Below are positions 35,973 to 44,881 of a stretch of 64,000 nucleotides of DNA, piece by piece. The first letter of the stretch is position 1. Every line of letters starts with the position of its first letter. Below the pieces are notes generated by a model. It did not search any database. It was not told where the DNA came from and was given only the letters and a program-made list of their open reading frames with translations. Source of the stretch: Streptomyces caniferus. Lineage in GTDB: Bacteria > Actinomycetota > Actinomycetes > Streptomycetales > Streptomycetaceae. The stretch is taken from contig NZ_BLIN01000005.1 in assembly GCF_009811555.1 (NCBI RefSeq), positions 3,171,501-3,235,500 on the forward strand. Reading direction: 5' to 3'. The translations under genes and the position numbers were made by a program.

Positions 35973-37792
35973 GGGCGCGGGGCGCGGGGGCGTTGCCGGA
36001 TCAGGACCCCGCCGCCGTACGCCGAGAATGCGCGCCCGACTGCCCCGGCCGGCCCGGCACCCCCGCCCCGCCCGGCCGCTTCCTGGCCCGTGCCGCCGCG
36101 GTCACCGCGCTGCTGACCGCCGCCGGTTCGCTGTGCGGCCTGCTGCGCGACCAGATGCTCGCGCAGCTCTTCGGCGCGGGTCGCGACACCGATGCGTTCC
36201 TGGTCGCCTGGACGGTGCCCGAGACGGCGGCCACGCTGCTCATCGAGGACGCCATGGCACTGCTGCTGATCCCGGCGTTCGGCCACGCACTGGCCGCGCG
36301 GGCGGCGGCGGCCGACGAGGCCCGCACATGGCCGGCCGACGACGCCCGGGCGTGGCCCGCCGACGCCCGCGACCCCGTCCGGACCCTGCTGGCCGCCACC
36401 CTCCCGCGGCTGCTCGGCGCGCTCGCCTGCGGCTCCGCCCTCCTCGCGCTCGGCGCCCCGGTGGTCGTCCGGCTGCTGGCTCCCGGACTCCCCGACCCCG
36501 CCCCGGCCGTGGCCTGCACCCGGCTGACCGCGCTGACCGTCCTCACCTTCGGCACCGCCGGCTACCTCGGCGCGGCCCTGCGCGCCCACCGCAGCTTCGC
36601 CGCCCCCGCCGCGATCTACGTGGCGTACAACGCCGGCATCCTCGGGACCACGCTGGCGCTGCACTCCGCGTGGGGCGTGCGGGCGGCCGCGGCAGGGGTC
36701 GCGTTCGGCGGCGTGCTGATGGTGCTCGTACAGCTTCCGGCGTGCGTACGGCAGTTGCCCCTGCACGTACGACAGCTGCCGACCGGTGTACGGCAGCTTC
36801 CGGGGCACGTATGGCAGTTGCCGGGGTGCGTACGGCGGTTGCCAGGGCGCGACGGACGACTCCGGCGCGCCATCCGCCCCCGGACCTCCCGCCCCCCGCT
36901 CCTCGGCCTCGGCCTGCTCGCCCCCGTCGTCTGCTTCACGCTGAGCCGGCAGTCCCAGGTGCTGGTCGAGCGGTTCCTGGGCTCCTCGTTGCCGGCCGGC
37001 GCCCTGTCGCATCTGAACTACGCGCAGAAGGTCGCCCAGTTGCCGATGGTGCTCTCGCTGATGCTCTGCACCGTCACCTTCCCCGTGGTGGCCCGCGCGG
37101 TCGCCGACGGGGAGACGGCGCGGGCCGGGCGCCGGGTGGAGCGGGATCTGACGCTGGCCGGGCTGGTGGTGCTGCTGGGCGGCGCGTATGTGGGCGCCTG
37201 TGCGCCGCAGATCGTCGCCCTCCTCTTCCAGCGCGGGGCGTTCACCGCGGCGGACACCGCGGCCACCGCGTCCGTGCTGCGGGTGTACGCCTTGGGGCTG
37301 TTCGGCCACAGCCTGGTCGGTGCGCTCATCCGGCCGTTCTTCGCCGCCGCCCGGCCCACCTGGTACCCGGCCGCCGCGATGGCCGGCGGACTGCTGATCA
37401 CCGTCGTGGCCGGGGCGTACGCGGTCCGGTGGTGGGGCGCCCACGGCATCGTGGCCGCCAACGCGGCCGGCATCACGGTCACCGCACTGCTGTTGCTGCA
37501 CGGCCTCGGCGCCCGGGTCCCGGCCCTGGACCTTCGCAGGGTCGCCGCCGGGCTCGGGCGGCTGGTGCTCGCCGCCGCCGTGGCCGGGGCGGTCGGCGGC
37601 CCGCTCGCGGCGACGGTTGCCGCGCCCCTGCCCGGCGCGGCGGCCGGTGCGCTGCTGGTACCCGCCGTCTTCGCCGGCACCGCCCTCGCCGTCCGGGCCC
37701 CCGAGGCCCGGCAGTTGCTCCTCGCCGTCCGGGCCTTCGAGGTCCGGCGGCTGCTCCTCGCCGTCAAAGGAAAGCTGGCCCATGTCCGTTGA
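35969..37792 (+). CDS. MurJ/Wzx-like lipid-linked oligosaccharide flippase
   Basis: A 607-residue MOP-superfamily transporter with about 13-14 hydrophobic spans. MurJ-type features are AGSLCGLLRDQMLAQLFGAG, DTDAFLVAWTVPE, the LNYAQKVAQLPMVLSLMLCT helix and ALIRPFFAARPTWYP-like region. It is expected to flip the lipid-linked repeat unit across the membrane for the adjacent polymerase; true MurJ is normally encoded near the chromosome replication-origin region, so this is more likely the cluster-specific flippase. Residues about 253-294 are six tandem heptapeptides (see repeat feature) in a loop between spans. The C-terminus has another short duplication (ARQLLLAVRA / VRRLLLAVKG). Confidence 0.85.
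   Translation: MRARGAGALPDQDPAAVRRECAPDCPGRPGTPAPPGRFLARAAAVTALLTAAGSLCGLLRDQMLAQLFGAGRDTDAFLVAWTVPETAATLLIEDAMALLLIPAFGHALAARAAAADEARTWPADDARAWPADARDPVRTLLAATLPRLLGALACGSALLALGAPVVVRLLAPGLPDPAPAVACTRLTALTVLTFGTAGYLGAALRAHRSFAAPAAIYVAYNAGILGTTLALHSAWGVRAAAAGVAFGGVLMVLVQLPACVRQLPLHVRQLPTGVRQLPGHVWQLPGCVRRLPGRDGRLRRAIRPRTSRPPLLGLGLLAPVVCFTLSRQSQVLVERFLGSSLPAGALSHLNYAQKVAQLPMVLSLMLCTVTFPVVARAVADGETARAGRRVERDLTLAGLVVLLGGAYVGACAPQIVALLFQRGAFTAADTAATASVLRVYALGLFGHSLVGALIRPFFAAARPTWYPAAAMAGGLLITVVAGAYAVRWWGAHGIVAANAAGITVTALLLLHGLGARVPALDLRRVAAGLGRLVLAAAVAGAVGGPLAATVAAPLPGAAAGALLVPAVFAGTALAVRAPEARQLLLAVRAFEVRRLLLAVKGKLAHVR
36725..36850 (+). repeat. Six in-frame 21-bp tandem repeats in the flippase gene
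   Basis: Six consecutive 21-bp units encode heptads of the form V-R-Q-L-P-x-x (LVQLPAC, VRQLPLH, VRQLPTG, VRQLPGH, VWQLPGC, VRRLPGR). Units differ by several bases, mostly in the last two codons, so the array is not a recent duplication. Length is a multiple of three, keeping the frame. Confidence 0.85.
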
Positions 37793-38627
37793 TCCGGCGC
37801 CCCGCCGCGCCGTTGCACCCGTGCCCGCCGCCCGCCGTGCCCGCCACGGCCGCGGCGCCCCGCCCTGGGTGCTGACGTACCACTCGGTCACCGAGGTCAC
37901 GAGGGTCACCGGGCCCACCAGGGCCACCGAGGACCCGTACCGCATCACCGTCTCCCCTGACCGGCTGGACCGCCAGCTGCGCTGGCTGCGGGAGCGCGGG
38001 CTGCGCGGCGTCGGCGTCGGCGAACTGCTCCGCGCCCGCGCCGCCGGGCGGGACGCCGGCCTGGTCGGGCTGACCTTCGACGACGGCTACGCCGACTTCC
38101 TGACCGGCGCGCTGCCGCTGCTGCGCCGCCACGACTGCACCGCCACGGTGTTCGTGCTGCCCGGCAGACCCGGTGGTGACAACGCCTGGGACCCGCTGGG
38201 CCCCCGTAAGCCGCTGCTGACCGAGGCCGGCATCCGCGCCGTCGCGGACGCCGGTATGGAGGTCGGCTCCCACGGGCTGCTGCACCGGGACCTGACCACC
38301 GCCGACGACACCGCCCTGGAGCGGGAGTCCGCGGCCAGCCGGCGGCTGCTCGCCGAGCTGACCGGACGGGCCCCGGAGGGCTTCTGCTATCCGTACGGTG
38401 CCGTCGATGTCCGTGCGGTCGCGGCGGTGCGCGCGGCCGGTTACGGCTACGCCTGCGCCCTCGACCCCGGCCCGCTGACCGGCCGTCACGCCCTGCCACG
38501 GGTCCACATCGGCGCCGCTGACACCTGTTGGCGACTGCACCTCAAGCGCGCCCTGCACCCGCTGCGCCGCCGGGCGCTGCCCCTCGAAGAGACCACCCCC
38601 GCCGCGACCCCAGGAGGCATCCGGTGA
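37782..38627 (+). CDS. Polysaccharide deacetylase (NodB homology)
   Basis: A 281-residue carbohydrate esterase 4 protein that removes N- or O-acetyl groups from a polysaccharide. The NodB motifs are visible: LTFDDGYADF (metal Asp, residues about 94-103), MEVGSHGLLHRDL (metal His pair), RESAASRRLLAELTGRAPEGFCYPYGA. No obvious signal peptide, unlike secreted deacetylases, so it may act on lipid-linked intermediates. An inserted repetitive segment (TEVTRVTGPTRATEDPY) follows the first strand. It starts 11 bp inside the flippase gene and its stop overlaps the next GTG. Confidence 0.85.
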   Translation: MSVDPAPRRAVAPVPAARRARHGRGAPPWVLTYHSVTEVTRVTGPTRATEDPYRITVSPDRLDRQLRWLRERGLRGVGVGELLRARAAGRDAGLVGLTFDDGYADFLTGALPLLRRHDCTATVFVLPGRPGGDNAWDPLGPRKPLLTEAGIRAVADAGMEVGSHGLLHRDLTTADDTALERESAASRRLLAELTGRAPEGFCYPYGAVDVRAVAAVRAAGYGYACALDPGPLTGRHALPRVHIGAADTCWRLHLKRALHPLRRRALPLEETTPAATPGGIR

Positions 38628-39958
38628 AGGTACTGCACGTCATTACGGGCCTCGACGTGGGCGGCGCCGAGCAGCAGCTGCGGTTGCTGCTGCGCCGGCT
38701 GCCCGCCCACTGCGAGGTCGTCACCCTGACCCGTCCGGGCCCGGTCGCCGCGGGCATCGAGGCCGACGGCACCCCCGTCACCCACCTCGGCATGACCGGC
38801 AACCGGGACCTGACCGCCCTCCCCCGCCTCGCCGGGCTGATCCGCGGCGGCGGCTACGACCTGGTGCACACCCATCTCTACCGGGCGTGCGTCTACGGCC
38901 GGATCGCCGCCCGGATGGCCGGCGTACGGGCCGTGGTGGCCACCGAACACTCGCTGGGCGACGCGGTCATCGAGGGACGCCGGCTGACCCGTGGCGTCCG
39001 CACGCTCTACCGGGCCACCGAACGCCTGGGGACGGCGACGGTCGCCGTCTCGGACACCGTCGCCGCCCGGCTGCGCCGCTGGGGCGTACCGGAACAGCGG
39101 ATCCATGTGGTGCCCAACGGCATCGAGGCGCACCGTTTTGCCTTCGACCCGGCCGCCCGCGCCCTGGTCCGCACCCGGCTGGGGCTGCCGCTGGACGCGT
39201 TCGTGGTCGGTGGCGTCGGCCGCCTGGTGCCCGGCAAGCGGTTCGACGTCCTGGTCCGGGCGGTGACCCAGCTTCCGGGCGTGCACCTGCTGTTGGCGGG
39301 TGCGGGCCCGGAGCGGGAGAAGCTCCGTCGGATGGCGGAGCAGTTCGGCTCGGGCGACCGGATCCATCTGCTGGGCGAACGCGACGGGGCGGTCGACGCC
39401 GTGTTCGACGGGCGGGGGTCCGGTGCGTGGCGAGCCGGCCGGACGGAAGTCGACGGGCAGGGAAGCGTCGGACGGGAAGCGGACGGGCGGGCAGCCGACG
39501 GCCCCGATATCCCCGGTCTGCTCTCGGCCATCGACGTCTTCGTCTCGCCCTCTCCGGACGAGGCGTTCGGGCTGGCCGTCCTGGAGGCGCTCGGGTCCGG
39601 GCTCCATGTGCTCTACGGGAGCTGCCCGGCGGTCGACGAACTGCCCGCCGAGCAGGCTCCCGGCGCCCGCCACTTCAGCCTCGGCGTCCATGAACTCGCC
39701 ACCGCGCTCAGGGAGCTGCGTCGTCACGGACCGGGCCGGCTGCCGGTCCCGCCGGTCGTGCGGCGCTATGACATCGGCCGCAGCGCCGAGGCCCTGATGT
39801 CCGTCTACGAGCAGGCGGTGGCCGTCGCCCCGGTACTGCGCCGGAGCCCCGTGGCGGCGCCCCCGCAGCAGGGCCGGGCGCCCGTGCTCCCCGCCACGGC
39901 AGTCTCGCTGCCGGATCCGTCCCGGTCGCCCGACCCGTCCCCGCTCTCGAACAGGTAG
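38624..39958 (+). CDS. Glycosyltransferase family 4 (GT-B)
   Basis: A 444-residue GT-B glycosyltransferase. GTG 38624 has AGGAGG eight bases upstream and overlaps the deacetylase stop. It shows VLHVITGLDVGGAEQQLRLL, DLVHTHLYRACVYGRIAARM, VPNGIEAHRF, VGGVGRLVPGKRFDVLVRAV and the donor-binding SPDEAFGLAVLEALGSG. A Gly/Arg/Glu-rich insertion (about residues 262-290) interrupts the donor domain before DIPGLLSAIDVFVS, and the last 50 residues are a Pro-rich tail. Donor and acceptor cannot be deduced. Confidence 0.9.
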   Translation: MKVLHVITGLDVGGAEQQLRLLLRRLPAHCEVVTLTRPGPVAAGIEADGTPVTHLGMTGNRDLTALPRLAGLIRGGGYDLVHTHLYRACVYGRIAARMAGVRAVVATEHSLGDAVIEGRRLTRGVRTLYRATERLGTATVAVSDTVAARLRRWGVPEQRIHVVPNGIEAHRFAFDPAARALVRTRLGLPLDAFVVGGVGRLVPGKRFDVLVRAVTQLPGVHLLLAGAGPEREKLRRMAEQFGSGDRIHLLGERDGAVDAVFDGRGSGAWRAGRTEVDGQGSVGREADGRAADGPDIPGLLSAIDVFVSPSPDEAFGLAVLEALGSGLHVLYGSCPAVDELPAEQAPGARHFSLGVHELATALRELRRHGPGRLPVPPVVRRYDIGRSAEALMSVYEQAVAVAPVLRRSPVAAPPQQGRAPVLPATAVSLPDPSRSPDPSPLSNR

Positions 39959-39966
39959 GCACCGCC

Positions 39967-40827
39967 ATGGCCAGGACCGCGCGGGACGCGACGGAAGAAG
40001 AGACGGACGGAGAGACCGAAGACGAAGCGAAGCCCGCGTCGAAGTCCGAGTGGAAGCAGGGGTCACCGCGCGGATCGAAGCCCGGGTCGGAGCGAGAAGC
40101 GGAGGCGGCCGCGGTGGGCTCGGGGGCGGCACGGGCCCGGGGAGCGGCTGCCGGACCCGCGCCCGCCATGCGGTGGGCGGGCGGACTGCGGGCCCGATGG
40201 CGCCGGCTGCCCCGCTGGTGGCCGTTGCCGCTGTGCGCCCTGCTCGGGGCGGCCGGCGGCGCCGGATGGGGGCTGCTGCAGCCGCCGGAGTACGCCGCGA
40301 CCGGTTACGTCCTGGTGGTCCCCGCCAAGGGGTCCGACCCGGCCTCCGCGCTCGGCTTCGCGCAGGCCTACGGCCGGGTCGCGACGAGCGGGGCGGTGCT
40401 CGCGGCCGCGCACCGGGCCTCGCACGTACCGCTCGGTGTGCTGCGCGGCGGGATCCGCACGACGACCTCGCCGGACGCCCCGATGATCGAGATCACCGGC
40501 ACCGCACGGTCCGCACGGGCCTCGGCGGACCTCGCCAATGCGGTGGCCCGCTCGCTGACCAGGACCGGAAACGAGGCCGGCGACCGCACCGGCGCCAGGC
40601 TCCTGGTCTTCTCCCCCGCCTCGCCCCCGGCCGCCCCGGCATCGCCGTCCGCACCGCTGGCCACCGGGGTGGGGGCCTGCGCGGGCGGCCTGCTGGGCGG
40701 TCTGCTGCTGCTCGTACGGCCGGCACGGGAGCGGCAGCGGGCGGGGCACACGGCGGTAGTGCCCGCCCCGGCCACGGACTCGGTCGCCTCGGGGGCCGTA
40801 CCGGCGGCCGAGGACTCCGGGCGATGA
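39967..40827 (+). CDS. Wzz-like polysaccharide chain-length protein
   Basis: A 286-residue membrane protein. An extremely polar, acidic N-terminal region (residues 1-60, rich in Glu, Lys and Ser) precedes TM1 (about 88-105, PLPLCALLGAAGGAGWGLL). An extracytoplasmic domain of about 110 residues contains EYAATGYVLVVPAKGSDPAS and repeated ITGTARSARASADLANAVAR. TM2 (about 225-247) is Gly/Leu-rich, ending LLLLVRPARERQRAG. This two-span layout is that of Wzz/KpsE/Wzc co-polymerases that set chain length; no kinase domain is fused. Its stop overlaps the next start. Confidence 0.75.
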   Translation: MARTARDATEEETDGETEDEAKPASKSEWKQGSPRGSKPGSEREAEAAAVGSGAARARGAAAGPAPAMRWAGGLRARWRRLPRWWPLPLCALLGAAGGAGWGLLQPPEYAATGYVLVVPAKGSDPASALGFAQAYGRVATSGAVLAAAHRASHVPLGVLRGGIRTTTSPDAPMIEITGTARSARASADLANAVARSLTRTGNEAGDRTGARLLVFSPASPPAAPASPSAPLATGVGACAGGLLGGLLLLVRPARERQRAGHTAVVPAPATDSVASGAVPAAEDSGR

Positions 40828-42086
40828 CGGCCCGGCGGACCTCGCACGAGGCGCCGTCGACGGTGCCGGCCCCGGGGCGCCGACCGGCCCGCCCGGAGGC
40901 CGCCGGAGCCACTGGAAACACCACGGACTCCGAATCCACCACACCCGCCCTCCTGTCAACCACGCTGTGCCGCGCCCCCGGTCAGTTCGCCGCCCTGGCC
41001 GCCGACTGGCGGGCGCTGCACCGCGGTTGCCGGGCGGCCACCCCGTTCCAGAGCCACTCCTGGCTGTACTCGTGGTGGCTGTCGTACGGGACGCCGGGGC
41101 GGCTGCGCATCGTGCTGGTGCGCCGGGCGGGGCGGCTGGTGGCGGCGGCACCGCTGATGCTGGCGTACCGCCCGCTGCCGGTGCTGGTGCCGCTCGGCGG
41201 CCCCCTCTCGGACTTCTGTGACGTCCTCCTGGACGACTCCTGTGCCGGTCCGGCGGCCGAGGCGCTCGCCGCCGGGCTGTACCGGGCGGCCCGCGGCGCC
41301 CTCGTGGATCTGCGCGAGGTGCGGCCCGGCGCGGCCGCCGAACGGCTGTACGCGGCCTGGCCCGGGCCGCGCCGCCGGCGCGACGACTCGGTCTGCCTGG
41401 AGCTGCCCGGCGTGCCGATGGACGGCCTGCTGGGCCGGCTGGCCGGCGACCGCGCCCGCCGGGTCCGCGCCAAGCTGCGCAAGCTCGACGCGCTGGGCAT
41501 CGAGGAACGCTCCGTACCGGCCGGGGAAGTGCCCGTCGCGATCCACCGCATGCTGCATCTGCACCGGCTGCAGTGGCAGGGCCGGGGCGTGACCCCGGAG
41601 CATCTGCGGCCGCGGTTCGCCGCACATCTGGTGCGCGCCACCCGGGAGATGGTCGGCAGCGGTGAGGCGGTGCTCACCGAGTACCGGATGGCCGGCCGGG
41701 TGATGGCCGCCGACCTCCTGCTGATGTCCGCCGATCTGGCTGGCGGCTATCTCTACGGCGCCGACCCCGAACTGCGCGAACGGAAGGCGGACATCACCAC
41801 CATGCTGATGCGCCACGACGCCCGCCGTACCGCAGGCACCGGCCGCCGCGCACTCAGCCTGCTGCGCGGCACCGAGCCGTACAAACAGCACTGGCGCCCA
41901 GTGCCGGTGACCAACCAGCGGCTGCTGCTGTCCCGTCGCGCACTGGCGCCCGCGCTGCGGCTGTACGCGGCGCAGGTGGCCGGCCGGGCGCTGGCCGCCG
42001 GCCTGGCCCGCGAACGGCCGGCCCCGCTGCGCGGGCTGCGGGCACGACTGCGCACCCGGCGGGCGAAGGGGGCGGCCGGCCCATGA
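40824..42086 (+). CDS. GNAT/FemAB-like acyltransferase (CelD/BcsL type)
   Basis: A 420-residue protein with the double-GNAT layout found in polysaccharide clusters. It shows WRALHRGCRAATPFQSHSWL and WWLSYGTPGRLRIVLVRRAG in the first half, and ATREMVGSGEAVLTEYRMAG, AADLLLMSADLAGGYLYGAD and LSLLRGTEPYKQHWRP in the second. It is likely to acylate the polysaccharide or add an amino-linked group in the cytoplasm before export; the donor is not determinable. An unusually Thr/Ser-rich 50-residue N-terminal segment precedes the fold. Last gene of the co-directional operon. Confidence 0.8.
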   Translation: MTARRTSHEAPSTVPAPGRRPARPEAAGATGNTTDSESTTPALLSTTLCRAPGQFAALAADWRALHRGCRAATPFQSHSWLYSWWLSYGTPGRLRIVLVRRAGRLVAAAPLMLAYRPLPVLVPLGGPLSDFCDVLLDDSCAGPAAEALAAGLYRAARGALVDLREVRPGAAAERLYAAWPGPRRRRDDSVCLELPGVPMDGLLGRLAGDRARRVRAKLRKLDALGIEERSVPAGEVPVAIHRMLHLHRLQWQGRGVTPEHLRPRFAAHLVRATREMVGSGEAVLTEYRMAGRVMAADLLLMSADLAGGYLYGADPELRERKADITTMLMRHDARRTAGTGRRALSLLRGTEPYKQHWRPVPVTNQRLLLSRRALAPALRLYAAQVAGRALAAGLARERPAPLRGLRARLRTRRAKGAAGP

Positions 42087-42130
42087 CCGTCCGGTGGTGC
42101 ACGGGCCCGCGGCGGCCCGCCGCGCCGGAC

Positions 42131-43282
42131 TCAGGGCGACGGGGCGGACGCCGGGACCAGGGGCGGAACCGGGACCGGAGTGGCTACCGGGACCGGAGTG
42201 GCTACCGGGCCCGGGGCGGCTGTCGGCCCCGGGGTATGGGCCGGCCCCGGGACGGGCGCGGGCACGCCGGACAGCGCCGCGCGGAAGGCCAGCGTGGCGC
42301 GCGGATTCGCCCGGCACTGCCACACTCCGTGGGGGCAGTAGTCGGTGATCGTCTGGTAGAGCGGCCGGTGCTCGGCGATCCAGGCCAGCATGCGCACGAC
42401 GAACGCGGCATTGTCGCCGTTGCGGAACAACCCCCATTCCGGGTACGAGATCTGCTTTTTGTGCACGGCCGCGAAATCCACCTGGGCCTGCAGACCGTAC
42501 GGCTGGTGGATCATCGCGTCGAAGGTCTCCCCGGCCGGCTGGTCGTAGGAGTCCATGCCGATGACGTCCACTGCACCGTCGCCCGGATAGCACGCGGTCC
42601 AGCCGATCGCGTCCACCCCGCGGGAGGGCGCGAAATCGAAGCGGAACCGCGCTCCGGGCACCGCGCGCATCGCGGTGACGATCCGGTTCCAGTACGCCTT
42701 CCACGCCTCGGGATCGGGCGCGCAGCGATGGGTGTAGGTGATCCCGTTCATCTCCCAGCCGAGGACGATCACGGTGTCCGGCACCCCCGCGTCGACCAGA
42801 TGCCGGGCCAGCGTGCGGAAGTGCCCGTCGAACCGGCCGGCCGCGGCCCGGTGCAGCAGCCGGCGCACCTCCGCGTCCGGCAGCCGCGCCTCGTTGCGCT
42901 CCATCATCGGCACGTTCAGCACGAGCATCCGGTCCGCCGCGGCACGCCGCCACGCGGCCCACGGCTGCAGGAACTCCGGCTGCCCCTCGATGTCCGGCCA
43001 GCGGCCGCCGGGCAGATAGGTGTGGCCGACCCGGACGTCCGTCCCCCCGAGCCAGCGCTGCAGTGCGCCCAGCCGCCGTACGCCCTCCGCGCCGGACCCC
43101 AGGAAGGCGCCCAGCGGAGGCGGAGCGGCCGGCGCCTCGGCGGCGGGTCGCGGTCCTGGGTGCCGCGCCTGTCCCGTACCGCCGGTGCGGTCGGTCGCGG
43201 AGACGAAGTGGCCGGCCGCGAGCAGACACACCGCGAGTGCCCCGATCGCGGTGCCCGCCAGTCGCCGGCTTCGCAGCGCCAT
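42131..43282 (-). CDS. Secreted glycoside hydrolase, GH26-like
   Basis: A 383-residue exported or membrane-anchored hydrolase. AAGGAGT precedes ATG 43282, and a signal anchor (LAGTAIGALAVCLLAAGHF) follows. The barrel shows LGAFLGSGAEGVRRLGALQR, GHFRTLARHLVDAGVPDTVI, VLGWEMNGITYTHRC with the likely acid Glu, and ISYPEWGLFRNGDN with the likely nucleophile Glu. The last 45 residues are Pro/Val/Ala repeats (PVATPVPVATPVPVPP) encoded by near-identical 18-bp units. GH26 members cut beta-mannans or related chains. Its position convergent to the polysaccharide operon suggests trimming of that polymer. Confidence 0.75.
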   Translation of the reverse strand: MALRSRRLAGTAIGALAVCLLAAGHFVSATDRTGGTGQARHPGPRPAAEAPAAPPPLGAFLGSGAEGVRRLGALQRWLGGTDVRVGHTYLPGGRWPDIEGQPEFLQPWAAWRRAAADRMLVLNVPMMERNEARLPDAEVRRLLHRAAAGRFDGHFRTLARHLVDAGVPDTVIVLGWEMNGITYTHRCAPDPEAWKAYWNRIVTAMRAVPGARFRFDFAPSRGVDAIGWTACYPGDGAVDVIGMDSYDQPAGETFDAMIHQPYGLQAQVDFAAVHKKQISYPEWGLFRNGDNAAFVVRMLAWIAEHRPLYQTITDYCPHGVWQCRANPRATLAFRAALSGVPAPVPGPAHTPGPTAAPGPVATPVPVATPVPVPPLVPASAPSP

Positions 43283-43561
43283 CCTGACTCCTTGGGGGAC
43301 GCCCGCGGTCCGGCGCGCTGATCCTTGACGGTCCTCAGGGAATAACCCGTACGGGCCGCCCGGACGCATTCCGATAGCCCATTAGCGAATTCCGTCCCCC
43401 ACACGGTCCTAAGAAGTGAAGGGCTCCGCGCACCGTCCTCGTTCGACACCGGTGTGCCCGTAGTGCTGCTCCGGCTCGTTATCCGTCCCTTTCCCCACGG
43501 CGACCCGGACCGCACCCACGGCACCCCCGCCCCGCACCGACAGAAAGCGCAGGGAGATTCC

Positions 43562-44821
43562 ATGTACGACCTCGTGGTGGTGGGCGCCGGCCCCTACGGA
43601 CTCTCGATCGCCGCACACGCGGCGGCGGCCGGACTGCGGCTGCGGGTCCTGGGCCGGCCGATGGCCACTTGGCGCGACCACATGCCCGACGGCATGTTCC
43701 TCAAGTCCGAGCCCTGGTCCTCCCATCTCTCCGCCCCGGACGGCGGCCACACCCTGGCCGACTACTGCGCCGCCCACGACCTGACCGCCGAGCACGGCGT
43801 CCCGCTGCCCCTCGACACCTTCACCGCGTACGGCAGATGGTTCGGCGAACGGGCGGTGCCGCAGGTCGAGGAGGTCGGCGTCACCGCCGTACGCCCGGAC
43901 GGCGCCGGCTTCCACGTCGATACGGACACCGGTGAGCGGATCGCGGCCCGGACCGTCGCGCTCGCGGTCGGCGTGATGCCGTTCGTCAACCGCCCCTGGC
44001 CGCTGCTCGAACTGCCCCCGCACCTCGCCTCGCACAGCAGCGACCACCGCGATCTGAGCCACTTCTCCGGCCGGAACGTCACCGTGATCGGCTCCGGCCA
44101 GGCCGCGCTGGAGACCGCGACCCTGCTCGCCGAACAGGGCGCCCGGCCCCGCATCGTGGCCCGCGCCGACCGGCTGCACTGGAACCCCCCGCCACAGCCG
44201 TCGGCGCGCGGCCGGCTGCGCGCGCTGCACGACCCGTACTCCGGGCTCGGCACCGGCTGGCCGAACTGGCTGTGGGCGAAGGCTCCCTGGGCGGTGCGCC
44301 GGCTGCCCTCGGCGACCCGGGTACGCATCACCGAGACCGCGCTGGGCCCAGCCGGCGCCTGGTGGCTGCGGGAGCGCTTCGAGCAGGCGGGGCCGGTCCT
44401 GCTGAACCACCGGGTCCGGGCGGCGGCCCCGCAGGGCGACGGGGTGCGGCTCCACCTCACCCATACGGACGGCCGCACGGACACCCTGGACACCGAGCAC
44501 GTGGTGGCGGCCACCGGATACCTCCCCGACCTCGGGCGGCTGCGGCTGCTCGCCCCCCACGTGCGCACCACCCTGCGGACGGTGGGCGCGAGCCGGGCGC
44601 CGGAACTGAGCTCCGGCTTCGAATCGTCCTGGCCCGGCCTGTTCTTCGCGGGGCTGCTGACCGCCCCGTCGTTCGGCCCGTCGATGCGCTTCGTCTACGG
44701 CGCGGACTTCACCGCGCCCCGGCTCCTGCGCGGCGTCCAGCGCCGGCTCGGCGACCGGCGCGGCGCCACCACCATCCCCCGCCCGGCGAGGGACAGCGCA
44801 CCGGCCGCGCACACCACGTAG
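43562..44821 (+). CDS. FAD-dependent oxidoreductase (flavin monooxygenase-like)
   Basis: A 419-residue flavoprotein. It shows the N-terminal FAD-binding VVVGAGPYGLSIAAHAAAAG, a second Rossmann motif VTVIGSGQAALETATLLAEQG for NAD(P)H, and the ATGYLPDL motif near residue 320. The closest type is the lysine/ornithine N-monooxygenase or FMO-like group, but the substrate is unknown. No siderophore gene accompanies it. It is divergent from the GH26-like gene across 279 bp in which I found no firm promoter. Confidence 0.8.
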   Translation: MYDLVVVGAGPYGLSIAAHAAAAGLRLRVLGRPMATWRDHMPDGMFLKSEPWSSHLSAPDGGHTLADYCAAHDLTAEHGVPLPLDTFTAYGRWFGERAVPQVEEVGVTAVRPDGAGFHVDTDTGERIAARTVALAVGVMPFVNRPWPLLELPPHLASHSSDHRDLSHFSGRNVTVIGSGQAALETATLLAEQGARPRIVARADRLHWNPPPQPSARGRLRALHDPYSGLGTGWPNWLWAKAPWAVRRLPSATRVRITETALGPAGAWWLRERFEQAGPVLLNHRVRAAAPQGDGVRLHLTHTDGRTDTLDTEHVVAATGYLPDLGRLRLLAPHVRTTLRTVGASRAPELSSGFESSWPGLFFAGLLTAPSFGPSMRFVYGADFTAPRLLRGVQRRLGDRRGATTIPRPARDSAPAAHTT

Positions 44822-44881
44822 GACGCGGGCGTCCGATGCCGCAGGGGTCGTCCGGCACCGGCCGGGCGGCCCCTGTGCCGC

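Noticed and set aside
35969..37792. Calling the flippase the housekeeping MurJ
   Set aside because: It lies inside a polysaccharide operon with Wzy- and Wzz-like partners; cluster-specific Wzx-type transport is more likely.
43562..44821. Flavoprotein as a siderophore ornithine/lysine monooxygenase replacing the missing des locus
   Set aside because: No NRPS, NIS synthetase or acyltransferase for siderophores lies beside it and the sequence fits general FMO-like enzymes equally well.
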